In this document: positions 6,775-15,197 of the stretch, piece by piece | How positions within the stretch are numbered: the stretch's first letter is position 1 | Layout: each line of letters begins with the position of its first letter | NCBI GenBank assembly: GCA_013213825.1 | Contig: JABSQA010000022.1 | Coordinates: 1 to 33,688 of the forward strand | Direction of reading: 5' to 3' | From: Henriciella sp. | GTDB lineage: Bacteria > Pseudomonadota > Alphaproteobacteria > Caulobacterales > Hyphomonadaceae | Length of the DNA stretch: 33,688 bases | Translations under genes and position numbers: made by a program | Notes under the pieces: generated by a model | Seen by the model: the letters and a program-made list of their open reading frames with translations, nothing else | Told to the model about the DNA's origin: nothing | Database searches by the model: none

Positions 6775-9773
6775 GAATTACCTCTGATCTCCCGAATAGC
6801 AGCGGCATCGCGGGGTGTCACATCCGGAAACTCCGGATCTGCGCCGGCTGGATCGAAATATTTCCAACTCCGAAGGCACTTCACACCGCTCGCTTGACCC
6901 GGTAATACGGCCACGCTGGCTTCTTCGGGCAAACGGAAGGCGTCCGCTGGCGCAGCTTCGGTGACCAGCTCGGCTTGTGACGTGATGAAGATGTCCTCCG
7001 CCACTTCGCCCTCATAAGCGGCCAATAAGTCTGCATCAGCGATAAAGACTTTCGGCGCGGCTTCGAGCGACGAGCCGATCCGCTTTTCTTTGCGCTCAAT
7101 CTCAATCGCACCAGTGACCACGCGGCGCACGCGGAAGATTTTCTCCCAGCGCGCGGCCAGGTCTTCATCTTTCCAGTCGAGCGGCGTTTCGGGGAATTGC
7201 AGCAAATGGACACTGTCAGCCCGGTCGGCAAACACACTCATCAAGAAAGTTTCTTCGGTTGTGAATGGCATGATCGGGGCCAGCCAGGCTAAAAGACGCT
7301 CTAAGATCGCCGCCATGACGGTGCGGGCGGAGCGACGACGAACATCGCTCGGCGCATCGCAATAGAGGCTATCTTTGCGAATATCGAAATAGACCGCTGA
7401 CAAGTCTACAGAGCAGAAGTTGAGCAAGGCCGCCATGACGCGCTTAAAGTCATGCTCTTCATAGGCTTTGCGCACCAGCTCATCGAGCTCTGCCAAACGG
7501 TGCAGGACCCAGTTTTCGAGGCTGGGCATTTCCACCGGCAGAACCGCTTCGCCGGGCGTATAGCCATGCAGCGCGCCCAAGAGATACCGCATCGTGTTGC
7601 GCAAGCGGCGATAATTCTCGACCGCGCCCTTGATGATCTCATCCGAGATGCGGAGGTCTTCGGTATAGTCAGCGCTGGCGGTCCAGAGACGCAAGATCTC
7701 AATGCCATATTGTTTGGCAAAGTCCGCCGGGTCGATCGTATTGCCGATCGACTTGGACATTTTCTTGCCCTCGCCATCGACAATCATACCGTGCGTGACG
7801 ACTTGTTTGAACGGCGCCATGCCGCGTGTGGCGCAGCTTTCGAGCAAGGAGGATTGGAACCAACCCCGATGTTGGTCAGAGCCTTCCATGTAAACATCCG
7901 CAACACCGGTCTCATCATCAATGATGCCGCGATCGCGCAGCGCAAAAGCGTGCGTGGTGCCTGAATCGAACCAGACATCGAGCACGTCATTGACTTTGTC
8001 CCAGCCGGCCGGATCGTCCAGGAAGTCGCTGACCTCAGCAGAGAACCAGCCTTCAACGCCCTCTTCGCGGATTTTGGCGAGGATTTTCTCGTTCACGGCA
8101 GCCGCATCGGCTTCGCTCATTGCAGCTGTGTGCGGCTCGCCTTTCTCATTGACCAGCAGCGTGATCGGCACGCCCCAATTGCGCTGGCGAGAGATCAGCC
8201 AGTCTGGGCGATCTGCAACCATGGCTTTCAAGCGATTATAGCCGGTCGGCGGCACGAATTTGGTCTGTTCGATTCCTTCAAGCGCCATCTCCCGCAGGGG
8301 CCGCGAGCCGTCTTTGCCGGGCGTGTCCATAGCGATGAACCATTGCGGCGTGGCACGACGGATCACCGGCGCTTTTGACCGCCAAGAATGGGCGTCGCGA
8401 ATGCTGGTCATGCCGCGCGCCAGGAGGTTCCCGCTCTCGGCAAGGAGGCGAATAACTTCCGGATTGGCCTTGCCTTGCTCCCCGCGCTTCTTGCCAGAGG
8501 TACGGATGATATCCAGCCCGCGCAGGGGTTCAGGAACGTCGTCCGTGTAGCAGCCGTCTGGATCGACGATCTGGCGGATCTGCTGCGTTGTGCGACCGGA
8601 TTCAACCCAGACATTGAAGTCATCCTCGCCGTGGGCCGGTGCGGTATGGACGAAGCCGGTACCGGCATCATCGGTGACATGGTCTCCGGCGAGCATTGGG
8701 ATGTCGTGCTGGAAGAACGGGTCCAGATCCGCGAGCGGATGTGACAAAACAAGGTGTTGAACGATATCTTCCACCGGCAGGTCAATCACTTGACGATATT
8801 TGGTCGCTTTCGCACCGTTCATAACCTCCTCCACGCGGGCATCAGCGATGATTAGAAGCTCTCCTTCTTTCACGTAAGGTGCGAAGCCAAGCTCCTCAGC
8901 CGACATGACTTCTTCGACCTCATACAATGAGTATTGAATGCCGGAATTGAAGCTCACAGCCTGGTTGGCCGGGATCGTCCATGGCGTGGTGGTCCAGATC
9001 ACAACGCTCGCATGCTCGACACCATCGTAGTGTCCTGAAGTGTCTATTGGGGTGGGGTCTTTATACGTCTTGCTGACGTTCACCGGAAACTTCACCCAAA
9101 TCACCGGCACCTTGCGGTCGTGATATTCCACCTCAGCTTCCGCCAAAGCCGTCCGCTCAACCGGGGACCACATCACTGGTTTCGCCCCGCGGACCAAGCG
9201 GCCGCCCATGGCGACGCGCAGGAATTCGCGCACGGTCGCTGCTTCAGACTCGAAATTCATGGTCAGGTATGGGTCGTCCCACTCGCCTTCGACACCGCAT
9301 CGGCGGAACCCAGCTTTTTGGACCTCAATCCACTCGGCTGCGTATTCCCGGCAGGCGCGGCGGAATTCGTCGCCGGGGACGTCATCCTTGGTCCGGCCTT
9401 TGGAGCGGAATTGTTCTTCCACTTTCCATTCGATTGGCAGGCCGTGACAGTCCCAACCTGGAAGATACGACGCATCATAGCCGCGCATCTGATGATTGCG
9501 GACAATGATATCCTTGATGATCTTGTTCATCGCGGTGCCGAGATGGATCGGACCATTCGCATAAGGCGGGCCATCATGCAGGATGAAGGGCTCCGCGCCG
9601 CGCGCCTTGGCATCAGCACGGAAGCGCTCATACAGCTTCATCTCATCCCATTTCTCGATCCATTTCGGCTCGGCTTTTGGCAAGCCGCCGCGCATCGGGA
9701 AATCGGTGGTCGGCAAGAACAATGTGTCCTTGTACGGGTTTTCAGGTTTTTTCGGTTTGTCAGTATCGGCCAT
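6771..9773 (-). CDS. ileS: Isoleucyl-tRNA synthetase
   Basis: Class Ia synthetase of 1000 residues charging tRNA-Ile. The HIGH motif appears as HLGT (residues 77-80, within PPYANGPIHLGT) and KMSKS lies at about residues 671-675 (GEGKKMSKSIGN). The large CP1 editing insertion lies between them and the anticodon-binding domain follows. The C-terminal tail reads KCLRSWKYFDP and lacks the CxxC pairs that bind zinc in the E. coli enzyme; I recall this loss as usual in alphaproteobacterial IleRS. It starts 156 bases after the ribF stop, a gap that holds a candidate Ile-rich leader, and overlaps lspA by four bases. No strong Shine-Dalgarno is seen before the ATG. Confidence 0.97.
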   Translation of the reverse strand: MADTDKPKKPENPYKDTLFLPTTDFPMRGGLPKAEPKWIEKWDEMKLYERFRADAKARGAEPFILHDGPPYANGPIHLGTAMNKIIKDIIVRNHQMRGYDASYLPGWDCHGLPIEWKVEEQFRSKGRTKDDVPGDEFRRACREYAAEWIEVQKAGFRRCGVEGEWDDPYLTMNFESEAATVREFLRVAMGGRLVRGAKPVMWSPVERTALAEAEVEYHDRKVPVIWVKFPVNVSKTYKDPTPIDTSGHYDGVEHASVVIWTTTPWTIPANQAVSFNSGIQYSLYEVEEVMSAEELGFAPYVKEGELLIIADARVEEVMNGAKATKYRQVIDLPVEDIVQHLVLSHPLADLDPFFQHDIPMLAGDHVTDDAGTGFVHTAPAHGEDDFNVWVESGRTTQQIRQIVDPDGCYTDDVPEPLRGLDIIRTSGKKRGEQGKANPEVIRLLAESGNLLARGMTSIRDAHSWRSKAPVIRRATPQWFIAMDTPGKDGSRPLREMALEGIEQTKFVPPTGYNRLKAMVADRPDWLISRQRNWGVPITLLVNEKGEPHTAAMSEADAAAVNEKILAKIREEGVEGWFSAEVSDFLDDPAGWDKVNDVLDVWFDSGTTHAFALRDRGIIDDETGVADVYMEGSDQHRGWFQSSLLESCATRGMAPFKQVVTHGMIVDGEGKKMSKSIGNTIDPADFAKQYGIEILRLWTASADYTEDLRISDEIIKGAVENYRRLRNTMRYLLGALHGYTPGEAVLPVEMPSLENWVLHRLAELDELVRKAYEEHDFKRVMAALLNFCSVDLSAVYFDIRKDSLYCDAPSDVRRRSARTVMAAILERLLAWLAPIMPFTTEETFLMSVFADRADSVHLLQFPETPLDWKDEDLAARWEKIFRVRRVVTGAIEIERKEKRIGSSLEAAPKVFIADADLLAAYEGEVAEDIFITSQAELVTEAAPADAFRLPEEASVAVLPGQASGVKCLRSWKYFDPAGADPEFPDVTPRDAAAIREIRGNS

Positions 9774-9817
9774 TTGGACGTCTTCGGATCAGCGTGTGAA
9801 GAAAGGGCTAAGCAATA

Positions 9818-9854
9818 GGTCCCCGGCCGCGAGCTCTAAGTGGAGCGGGCGACC
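9818..9854 (-). promoter_or_regulatory. Inverted-repeat region before ileS, possible attenuator structure
   Basis: On the transcribed strand GGTC-G-CCC (9854-9847) can pair with GGG-GACC (9824-9818) with one bulged base, and a GCTC/GAGC hairpin is nested inside. An alternative CCCGG/CCGGG pairing (9857-9853 with 9826-9822) overlaps it, so two exclusive folds are possible. This sits just after the Ile codons of the leader ORF. No T-run follows, so it is not a standard intrinsic terminator; Rho or translational control would be needed. Confidence 0.35.
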
Positions 9855-9898
9855 GGGCCGCTAATTCGAATAATAGATATGATTGCTGCCCGTTTCAT
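9836..9898 (-). CDS. Candidate Ile-rich leader peptide of ileS (20 aa)
   Basis: A 20-codon ORF between ribF and ileS beginning MKRAAIISIIRI and ending at TAG. Five of codons 6-12 are Ile (ATC, ATA, ATT, ATT, ATT), directly upstream of the Ile-tRNA synthetase gene and followed at once by sequence that can form alternative hairpins. This is the layout expected of ribosome-mediated attenuation, where low charged tRNA-Ile stalls the ribosome on the Ile run. There is no clear ribosome binding site. Its ATG instead overlaps the TGA of an 11-codon ORF (TGATG) whose own ATG overlaps the ribF stop (ATGA), so ribosomes could arrive by reinitiation. The Ile run could be chance in a short ORF. Confidence 0.42.
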   Translation of the reverse strand: MKRAAIISIIRISGPVARST

Positions 9899-9933
9899 CA
9901 GGCCCGCTTAGCAGGGCTCGCAGCCCCTGTCAT
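9898..9933 (-). other. 11-aa mini-ORF linking the ribF stop to the Ile-rich leader
   Basis: ATG overlaps the ribF TGA as ATGA. It reads MTGAASPAKRA and ends at a TGA overlapping the next ATG as TGATG. It contains a GGGCT-GCG-AGCCC hairpin. It would matter only as a reinitiation relay to the Ile-rich leader; there is no independent evidence that it is translated. Confidence 0.25.
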
Positions 9934-10847
9934 CCCGCCAGATGATGCTGTGCGGTCTCAACATCTTTGTGCATTTGCGTGACCATATCGTCGAGCACAT
10001 CGAATTTTAGCTCTGGCCGCAGGAATCGAACCAAAGCGACTTCCAAATGCTGGCCGTAAATGTCGCCATCATAGTCAAAGATGAACGTCTCGAGCAGAGG
10101 GTCGCGAATGCCCGTGGTTGGCGTGCGGCCAAAATTGGCCACGCCGCCCCGCCAAGCCTGTTCCCCAGTCAGGCGGACCCGAACGGCATAGACGCCATGA
10201 CGCGGATGGATGAGCTCGCCCAGATGCAGATTTGCGGTCGGGAACCCAATCGTACGCCCGCGTTTCTCGCCATGCTCAACGGTGCCATCAGCAATCCAGT
10301 CATGACCGAGAATTTCGGCGGCCTTTTCTGGCTCACCCGCAATCAGCGCTTCGCGAATGGCCGTCGAAGAGGCTTTGGCGCCCAGTGCTTCAATCTTCTC
10401 GATGACCGTGACGCCAAACCCGAGCGCCCGGCCGAGCGAGGCCAATCGCCCGGCATCGCCCATGCGACCACGACCAAAGCGAAAGTCAAAGCCAACGGTG
10501 ACATGCGCCGCGCCAATGCCATTCTTGAGCACGTCGCGGGCGAAGTCTTCGTCCGTCATCGCCGCCATGTCAGCATTGAAGGGCAATTCATACACTGCCT
10601 TCGCGCCGAGCTCTGCCAAACGGGCATTGCGCCGCGCCGGGCGATAAATCCGAAACGGAGGGTCATCAGGCCGGAAGAATTGTCGTGGCGGCGGCTCAAA
10701 TGTGGCCACCCCGAGCGGCGCACCCGCGGCAATCGCCCCCTCAATCACGGCGCGATGTCCAGCATGCACCCCATCAAAATTGCCCAAAGCGACTGAATGT
10801 CCGCGCGCGGACTCAGGCACATCTTTATAATGGGCAATCACTGTCAT
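9930..10847 (-). CDS. ribF: Bifunctional riboflavin kinase / FAD synthetase
   Basis: A 305-residue cytoplasmic enzyme that phosphorylates riboflavin to FMN and adenylates FMN to FAD. The N-terminal nucleotidyltransferase has GNFDGVHAGH (residues 22-31), GFDFRFGRGR and SSTAIR. The C-terminal kinase domain has GFPTANLHL and the glycine-rich stretch ending in GVYAVRV. Length and domain order are standard. It starts directly after the maoC-like stop (TAA then ATG, no gap) and precedes ileS, the common ribF-ileS-lspA order of proteobacteria. The FMN-dependent nitroreductase at 14031-15182 is one possible consumer of its product. Confidence 0.96.
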   Translation of the reverse strand: MTVIAHYKDVPESARGHSVALGNFDGVHAGHRAVIEGAIAAGAPLGVATFEPPPRQFFRPDDPPFRIYRPARRNARLAELGAKAVYELPFNADMAAMTDEDFARDVLKNGIGAAHVTVGFDFRFGRGRMGDAGRLASLGRALGFGVTVIEKIEALGAKASSTAIREALIAGEPEKAAEILGHDWIADGTVEHGEKRGRTIGFPTANLHLGELIHPRHGVYAVRVRLTGEQAWRGGVANFGRTPTTGIRDPLLETFIFDYDGDIYGQHLEVALVRFLRPELKFDVLDDMVTQMHKDVETAQHHLAG

Positions 10848-11279
10848 TTAGGCGTCTCGCTTCGGCACCATGACTATGGCTTCGCCAGAAATCGCCGCTT
10901 TGCCATCGACATTGCACGAGACTTTTAGAGTCACCCGGCTCGTCCGGTCTTGCTTTTCCGTGACTTCAACTTTGACAATCACCAAAGAGCCAATCAGGAC
11001 CGGCCGACGAAATCGCATATTCAAGCCGACAAAGATTGACCCTGGCCCAGGCAAGTCATTGCCGAGAATGCCGGAGATATAGCTCGCTGTGAGCGCGCCA
11101 TGCGCAATGCGTTGGCCAAATTGCGTTTGCTTGGCGAACTCTTCGTCCAAGTGAAGGGGATTGCGATCCCCCGACACTTCGGCAAAGAGCTCAATGTCTT
11201 TCTCGGTAATCGTATGTTCGGTCTGGTGGGTCATACCGACCTCCAGATCCTCGTACTTGTAACCTTCTTTATAGGTCAT
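10848..11279 (-). CDS. MaoC-family (R)-specific enoyl-CoA hydratase-like protein
   Basis: A 143-residue single hot-dog domain. The hydratase-2 motif is intact: FAEVSGDRNPLHLDEEFA, with the catalytic Asp38 and His43 expected from PhaJ-like enzymes, followed by RIAHGALTASYIS. Such proteins hydrate trans-2-enoyl-CoA to (R)-3-hydroxyacyl-CoA and feed fatty acid or polyhydroxyalkanoate metabolism; the exact chain length here is unknown. Its stop is directly followed by the ribF start, so the two are cotranscribed. The start ATG lies 56 bases after the HAD gene stop. Confidence 0.88.
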   Translation of the reverse strand: MTYKEGYKYEDLEVGMTHQTEHTITEKDIELFAEVSGDRNPLHLDEEFAKQTQFGQRIAHGALTASYISGILGNDLPGPGSIFVGLNMRFRRPVLIGSLVIVKVEVTEKQDRTSRVTLKVSCNVDGKAAISGEAIVMVPKRDA

Positions 11280-11335
11280 TTCGGATCAGTCTCCGTTTTT
11301 CGCTCACGGCCTGTTACAATGTGTTTCAGGTTTCG

Positions 11336-12193
11336 TCACCATGTGAGTTTCGGCATCGCCCATTTTGCGCTGACCGCATACTCGCTCAGCAGGTCGACCA
11401 CCTCTTGCTCGAAATTCGCGCCATGCTCTTTTAGTCCGGTGCCAACATAGAGACCAGAATAGCCGCGCTGTAGTGCGCCTTTCATGTCTGTGGCTGGACT
11501 GTCGCCTATGCAGAGCACCCGTTCCGCGGCGGGTTCGACGCCGAGATCGGAGAGCTTATCCAGCGCCAATTCGTAAATCGGGGCGTGCGGTTTGCCGGGA
11601 TAAATGACGGTCCCGCCCTCTTCCTCAAACACCTGGGCGAGTGCGCCAGCACACCAATAAAGCTGCTCCCCTACGCGGACGCGAATATCCGGATTGGCGC
11701 AGATCATCTGCATGTCGCGATCCGCGGCCTCAGCTAGACGATCCCGATAATCATCTGGGTGATCATTCACCTGGTCTTCAAAGCCAATGCAGAGAATCGT
11801 GTCGGAGCTGCGCGCATCACCGAATTGCAGATCCAATCCCTCATAGAGGAATTTATCATACTCCCAGCCTGAATCGGCGCCCATCCGCCAGAACACATCG
11901 CTGGACATTTGGCCCAACACTTCGCGAGTCGCATCTCCAGACGTGACGCAATCATCATAGGCTTCTGGCGGCACGCCAAGCGGGTCAAAATAGCGAATGG
12001 CTTGCGCTTTCGGCACGGGCGCATTTGTGATCAAACAGACGGCGCCACCTTGGTCGCGAAACCGTACCAAGGCCTCGCACGCTTCATCAAAGGCATAGCG
12101 TCCATTATGAATGACGCCCCAAACATCACAGAGGATAGCGTCATATTGGTCAGCAATCGCGGCGAGCCCGCTTGGAAAGAGTGTCTCAGTCAT
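11336..12193 (-). CDS. HAD-superfamily IIA hydrolase (TIGR01459-like)
   Basis: A 285-residue HAD subclass IIA protein related to NagD. Motif I is CDVWGVIHNG with nucleophile Asp23, motif II is LITNAP, the motif with Lys is GKPHAPIY and the metal-binding motif is IGDSPATDMKGA. The residue two after the nucleophile, normally the general acid Asp in phosphatases, is Trp25. That DxWGV form is typical of this alphaproteobacterial subfamily as I recall it, so ordinary phosphatase activity is uncertain. It lies between the TipF-like gene and the maoC-like gene on the same strand, with 36- and 56-base gaps. Confidence 0.85.
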   Translation of the reverse strand: MTETLFPSGLAAIADQYDAILCDVWGVIHNGRYAFDEACEALVRFRDQGGAVCLITNAPVPKAQAIRYFDPLGVPPEAYDDCVTSGDATREVLGQMSSDVFWRMGADSGWEYDKFLYEGLDLQFGDARSSDTILCIGFEDQVNDHPDDYRDRLAEAADRDMQMICANPDIRVRVGEQLYWCAGALAQVFEEEGGTVIYPGKPHAPIYELALDKLSDLGVEPAAERVLCIGDSPATDMKGALQRGYSGLYVGTGLKEHGANFEQEVVDLLSEYAVSAKWAMPKLTW

Positions 12194-12229
12194 GTCCGCG
12201 AGTTATGCGGCGCGGGAGATCACGTCAAT

Positions 12230-13465
12230 CTAAGAAGCGCGCGCGGTGAGCATACGCACCAATTCGATGGGTGGTGCGGTTTCTTCCATCAATGAAGATT
12301 TGATCGGACGTGGCGCACCAAAAATATGACCCTGGCCGTATGGAATGCCATATTCCAGCACTTCGACGACACTGACTTCCTCTTCGATTTTCTCGGCAAT
12401 GAGGGTGACACCGTAACGCGAGCAAATCGCGGCAACCTCTTCGCCAGAAATCTTACGCTCTACAGACGAGATTGGCCGCGGTCCGAAGGGGTCGCGCAAC
12501 TGATCAATCATATCGCCGCCATTCAGTTTTACGAAGCGAATACCGGCATCCTGCAAGCGCGGCAGATCGATCTCAATCGTCTCAGCATGGTCAATGGAAA
12601 AGCGGAATCCGAGGGCGGTGAGGCGCTCCATCGCTTCGCGCATTTGCTTTGACCGGTGCTCAAATCGACTGGCATGAATTTCGAAAATCAAGGCCCCCGC
12701 AAGGTCGCGATTTTGTTCCATATGATTCAAGAAGAATGGAAAAAAGTGAGGATCTTCAAGCGAGTGTGACGAGACGTTACAGAATACTCCAACCCGTCGG
12801 TCCCGCGCTGCTAAGCGCCGTACCACTTCAACCGACCGATACAGCATCATATTGTCGACGACGCCGAGAAGATTGGCGCGACGCGCCGCATCAAGAAATT
12901 CAGCCGGTAGAATCAAAGAGCCATCGGCATCGCGCAGACGGGTATAACCTTCATAGAACGCGACCCGGCGCTGGGGCAGCGACACGATCGGCTGTAAGTG
13001 CAAATCGACGCGACCATCTTCCAGCGCCTCTTTCACACGGCGCAGGACCAAATCCTCTTGCGGCGCCACTTCGCCGGCTGTTTCAGCATCCGCCAATTTA
13101 GTCTCAAAACTGCGCGATAGGCGTTCGATCAGCGTTTCCAATTGGCGCATTTCACTGACCAAAGCGTCACGTCGCTCCGCCAGTTCTTGCTTAACGGTGG
13201 TTTCGACGGCGCTGGTGCGCGCCTGCACAATTTCCACACGTTCATTGGTACTTTTTTGGATCACTTCTAATGCTTCGATTCGATCCTCAAGCTCCGACGA
13301 ATCAGACCCGCTTGTCGCAAACAGGTGCACCTGTCCGAGCAAAGCCGTAATGATAGCGCCACCCCCGATCGCCAATGGGAGTCCGACCGCCGCAAAAGAG
13401 AACAAGCCCCAGCCTGCGCCCGCGCCGATCAACGCGTAGATCATAAAGTACAAGGCAACCAGCAA
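12230..13465 (-). CDS. TipF-like membrane protein with degenerate EAL domain
   Basis: A 411-residue protein. Two closely spaced hydrophobic segments (residues about 8-50) are followed by a coiled coil (about 56-125) and an EAL-type domain (about 140-400). Catalytic motifs are altered: EAL reads EGY (172-174), the ExT motif reads FEIHA, the DDFG motif reads IDHAE and KID reads KLN. AEKIE and YGQGHIFGAP are kept. This matches a c-di-GMP-binding but non-hydrolysing EAL protein. The layout is that of Caulobacter TipF, which recruits flagellar assembly factors to the pole; the orthology is inferred. Start is unclear: TTG at 13465 or ATG at 13444. Confidence 0.75.
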   Translation of the reverse strand: MLVALYFMIYALIGAGAGWGLFSFAAVGLPLAIGGGAIITALLGQVHLFATSGSDSSELEDRIEALEVIQKSTNERVEIVQARTSAVETTVKQELAERRDALVSEMRQLETLIERLSRSFETKLADAETAGEVAPQEDLVLRRVKEALEDGRVDLHLQPIVSLPQRRVAFYEGYTRLRDADGSLILPAEFLDAARRANLLGVVDNMMLYRSVEVVRRLAARDRRVGVFCNVSSHSLEDPHFFPFFLNHMEQNRDLAGALIFEIHASRFEHRSKQMREAMERLTALGFRFSIDHAETIEIDLPRLQDAGIRFVKLNGGDMIDQLRDPFGPRPISSVERKISGEEVAAICSRYGVTLIAEKIEEEVSVVEVLEYGIPYGQGHIFGAPRPIKSSLMEETAPPIELVRMLTARAS

Positions 13466-13560
13466 TTCCCAGCCCCTGTCGCCACAATATCCTTAACAAA
13501 TATTCGCCAAACGTTAACGAATTCGTAGCAATAGAGTTAATTCGCATGCTTTGCCAAGCG

Positions 13561-14028
13561 TCAGCTTAGTCCGTCTACAGCATTTCTTTCTGCATCGAGG
13601 AATTCGCGCAACGTTTGCAAAACTGGAATGATTTTCACCAATTTGGAGATGTCCTGCTGTTCAACGACAATCGCGGCGAGCGGGGCCATCGCCTTAATCC
13701 CGCGCTCACGGGCTTTTCGGCCAGCTGAGGTGATCGAAACGATCTTCCGACGACGGTCATCCGCACTGCCCGCTATTTCGATATAGCCCTTATTTTGCAG
13801 CTTGCCCAAAATCGCCGTCATGCTCGGCTTGGTCATTTGAAAGGCTTTGGCGAGGTAGGACGGCGACTTGCCATCGCCCAGGCGGACAAAATGATTCAAG
13901 ACGCCAAATTCAGAAGGATTGAGGTCCGGCGCCAAAGCCCGCGCAAACCGACTCGTGGCCAATTGATTGATGATGCCAATCTCATTGAACAGGGTGAAAA
14001 TCTGGGTCGCTGGATCAGAATCGCTCAT
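13561..14028 (-). CDS. MarR-family transcriptional regulator
   Basis: A 155-residue winged-helix regulator. The recognition helix region reads LAKAFQMTKPSMTAILGKLQNKGYI, followed by the wing SADDRRRKIVSITSAG, both typical of MarR proteins that bind palindromic operators as dimers. ATG at 14028 is chosen because it sits two bases after the stop of the nitroreductase gene; a longer form from 14064 would overlap that gene. The two genes form one operon, with the regulator second. The inverted repeat at 15201-15216 in the nitroreductase promoter is its likely target, giving autoregulation. The inducer is unknown. No Cys is present in the protein, so Cys-based peroxide sensing of the OhrR type is unlikely. 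Confidence 0.88.
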   Translation of the reverse strand: MSDSDPATQIFTLFNEIGIINQLATSRFARALAPDLNPSEFGVLNHFVRLGDGKSPSYLAKAFQMTKPSMTAILGKLQNKGYIEIAGSADDRRRKIVSITSAGRKARERGIKAMAPLAAIVVEQQDISKLVKIIPVLQTLREFLDAERNAVDGLS

Positions 14029-14030
14029 GC

Positions 14031-15182
14031 CTAAGAGCTTATCAGCTTGCTCTCCAGCGGCCAACGCGGACTTGCTGATGGAAACTTTGTATAGCCGATC
14101 CGACCCAGCATATGGATGACCCCATCGGGGCCCACATTGAGTTCATCGCGAATGGCTTCATACGGCTCTGCCATTTCCGGAAATTCCTGCAAGATTTGAC
14201 TCAGAGGATGCACACATACACCCGCCTGCTGGGCAGCAAGATTCATCCGCACCCAGGCGCGCCCGGCCTGAAGCTGGCTAAGACGGGTATTGGCGTCGGC
14301 TTTGATCCAAACAAACCCCTGGGCTGAGTGGATGATCGGCTCATACATTTTCAAGCCTTCATTATACGCCGTGCTGCCGGGCGTATCGAGCCCTTCATGG
14401 GTGACGATCCAGGTCATCTTGAACAGGCCCATGGGAATGCCGCCCATGTCGATCCCATCCGGATTCTCGACAACGGCACGATTGCCGATGCGCATTAAGT
14501 CAACGCTTTCGCGACGTGTCACATCAGTTGCAAGCTCGATTTGAAATCCTTGCCAAGCGAGGTCGATAATCCGCTGACGCTTGTCGGTATCGAGTGTTCC
14601 GCCGATTTCGAGCGCCCCCTGTCCGCCTGCAATCACATCGGCCAGCGTCGCCTCAGATACCGGCTGATCGGTGTCGAACGGCTCTTTCGTAGAGCGGCGT
14701 TCTAAGATGTTCGCAAAGAGTGGATCTTTTGGCGTGTCTGCCGCTTGCGTGAACTGAACCTGCGCGATGCGATTGCCATTCAGCCGTGGATAGGCATCGC
14801 CATCCGGAAACGGAGACTCCGTAACGGTATAGCCCTTCTCTGCGGCTGCGATACGCAGCAACTCCATCATACACCCAAAGCCAATGGTGATTTGGCGATC
14901 ATATGGATCTGTGTGCGGCAAGCGTCGGTCCAGATCGACATAAATATCGATACGATCCTCTCCAACCAAGTCGAACTGCCAAGGTTGGCGATTGTGCGGA
15001 TTGGGCGCCAGAATGGCGTAAGCCAAAGCATCTAGGCGCGGATCTCCAAAACTCTCGCCAACTTGTTTCCAAGGCGCCCGTGCTTTGGCAAGCCCCGGTC
15101 CACGTGCGGCACCGACGACACCGACACCCCCGCTAAGCGCCGCCGCGCCCCCCGTCATTAAGATGTTTCTTCTCGTGAACAT
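14031..15182 (-). CDS. Tat-exported Acg-family FMN oxidoreductase (nitroreductase fold)
   Basis: A 383-residue protein with a twin-arginine signal (MFTRRNILMTGGAAALSGG), so it is folded with cofactor and exported. The mature region has APNPHNRQPWQFDL, the FMN-binding motif of the nitroreductase fold in Acg-type proteins. RRSTKEPF and the later QAGVCVHPLSQILQEFPEM segment also match that family. The reaction is not known for most Acg-like members; sequestering or reducing flavins or quinone-like compounds has been proposed. It is the first gene of a two-gene unit with a MarR regulator and has a TTGACA promoter with an overlapping palindrome. The regulation suggests a response to a toxic or redox-active compound. 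Confidence 0.85.
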   Translation of the reverse strand: MFTRRNILMTGGAAALSGGVGVVGAARGPGLAKARAPWKQVGESFGDPRLDALAYAILAPNPHNRQPWQFDLVGEDRIDIYVDLDRRLPHTDPYDRQITIGFGCMMELLRIAAAEKGYTVTESPFPDGDAYPRLNGNRIAQVQFTQAADTPKDPLFANILERRSTKEPFDTDQPVSEATLADVIAGGQGALEIGGTLDTDKRQRIIDLAWQGFQIELATDVTRRESVDLMRIGNRAVVENPDGIDMGGIPMGLFKMTWIVTHEGLDTPGSTAYNEGLKMYEPIIHSAQGFVWIKADANTRLSQLQAGRAWVRMNLAAQQAGVCVHPLSQILQEFPEMAEPYEAIRDELNVGPDGVIHMLGRIGYTKFPSASPRWPLESKLISS

Positions 15183-15197
15183 GATCGCTTCCTATTT

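Noticed and set aside
9120-9818. Plus-strand ORF (232 codons)
   Set aside because: Antisense to the conserved N-terminal part of ileS; no family motif.
9774-9929. tRNA gene or T-box in the ribF-ileS gap
   Set aside because: No cloverleaf, no T-box sequence (TGGNACCGCG) and T-box control is not expected in proteobacteria.
13493-13540. Three TTAA motifs upstream of the TipF-like gene as CtrA sites
   Set aside because: CtrA sites need TTAA-N7-TTAA; here the motifs are about 21 and 23 bases apart start to start.
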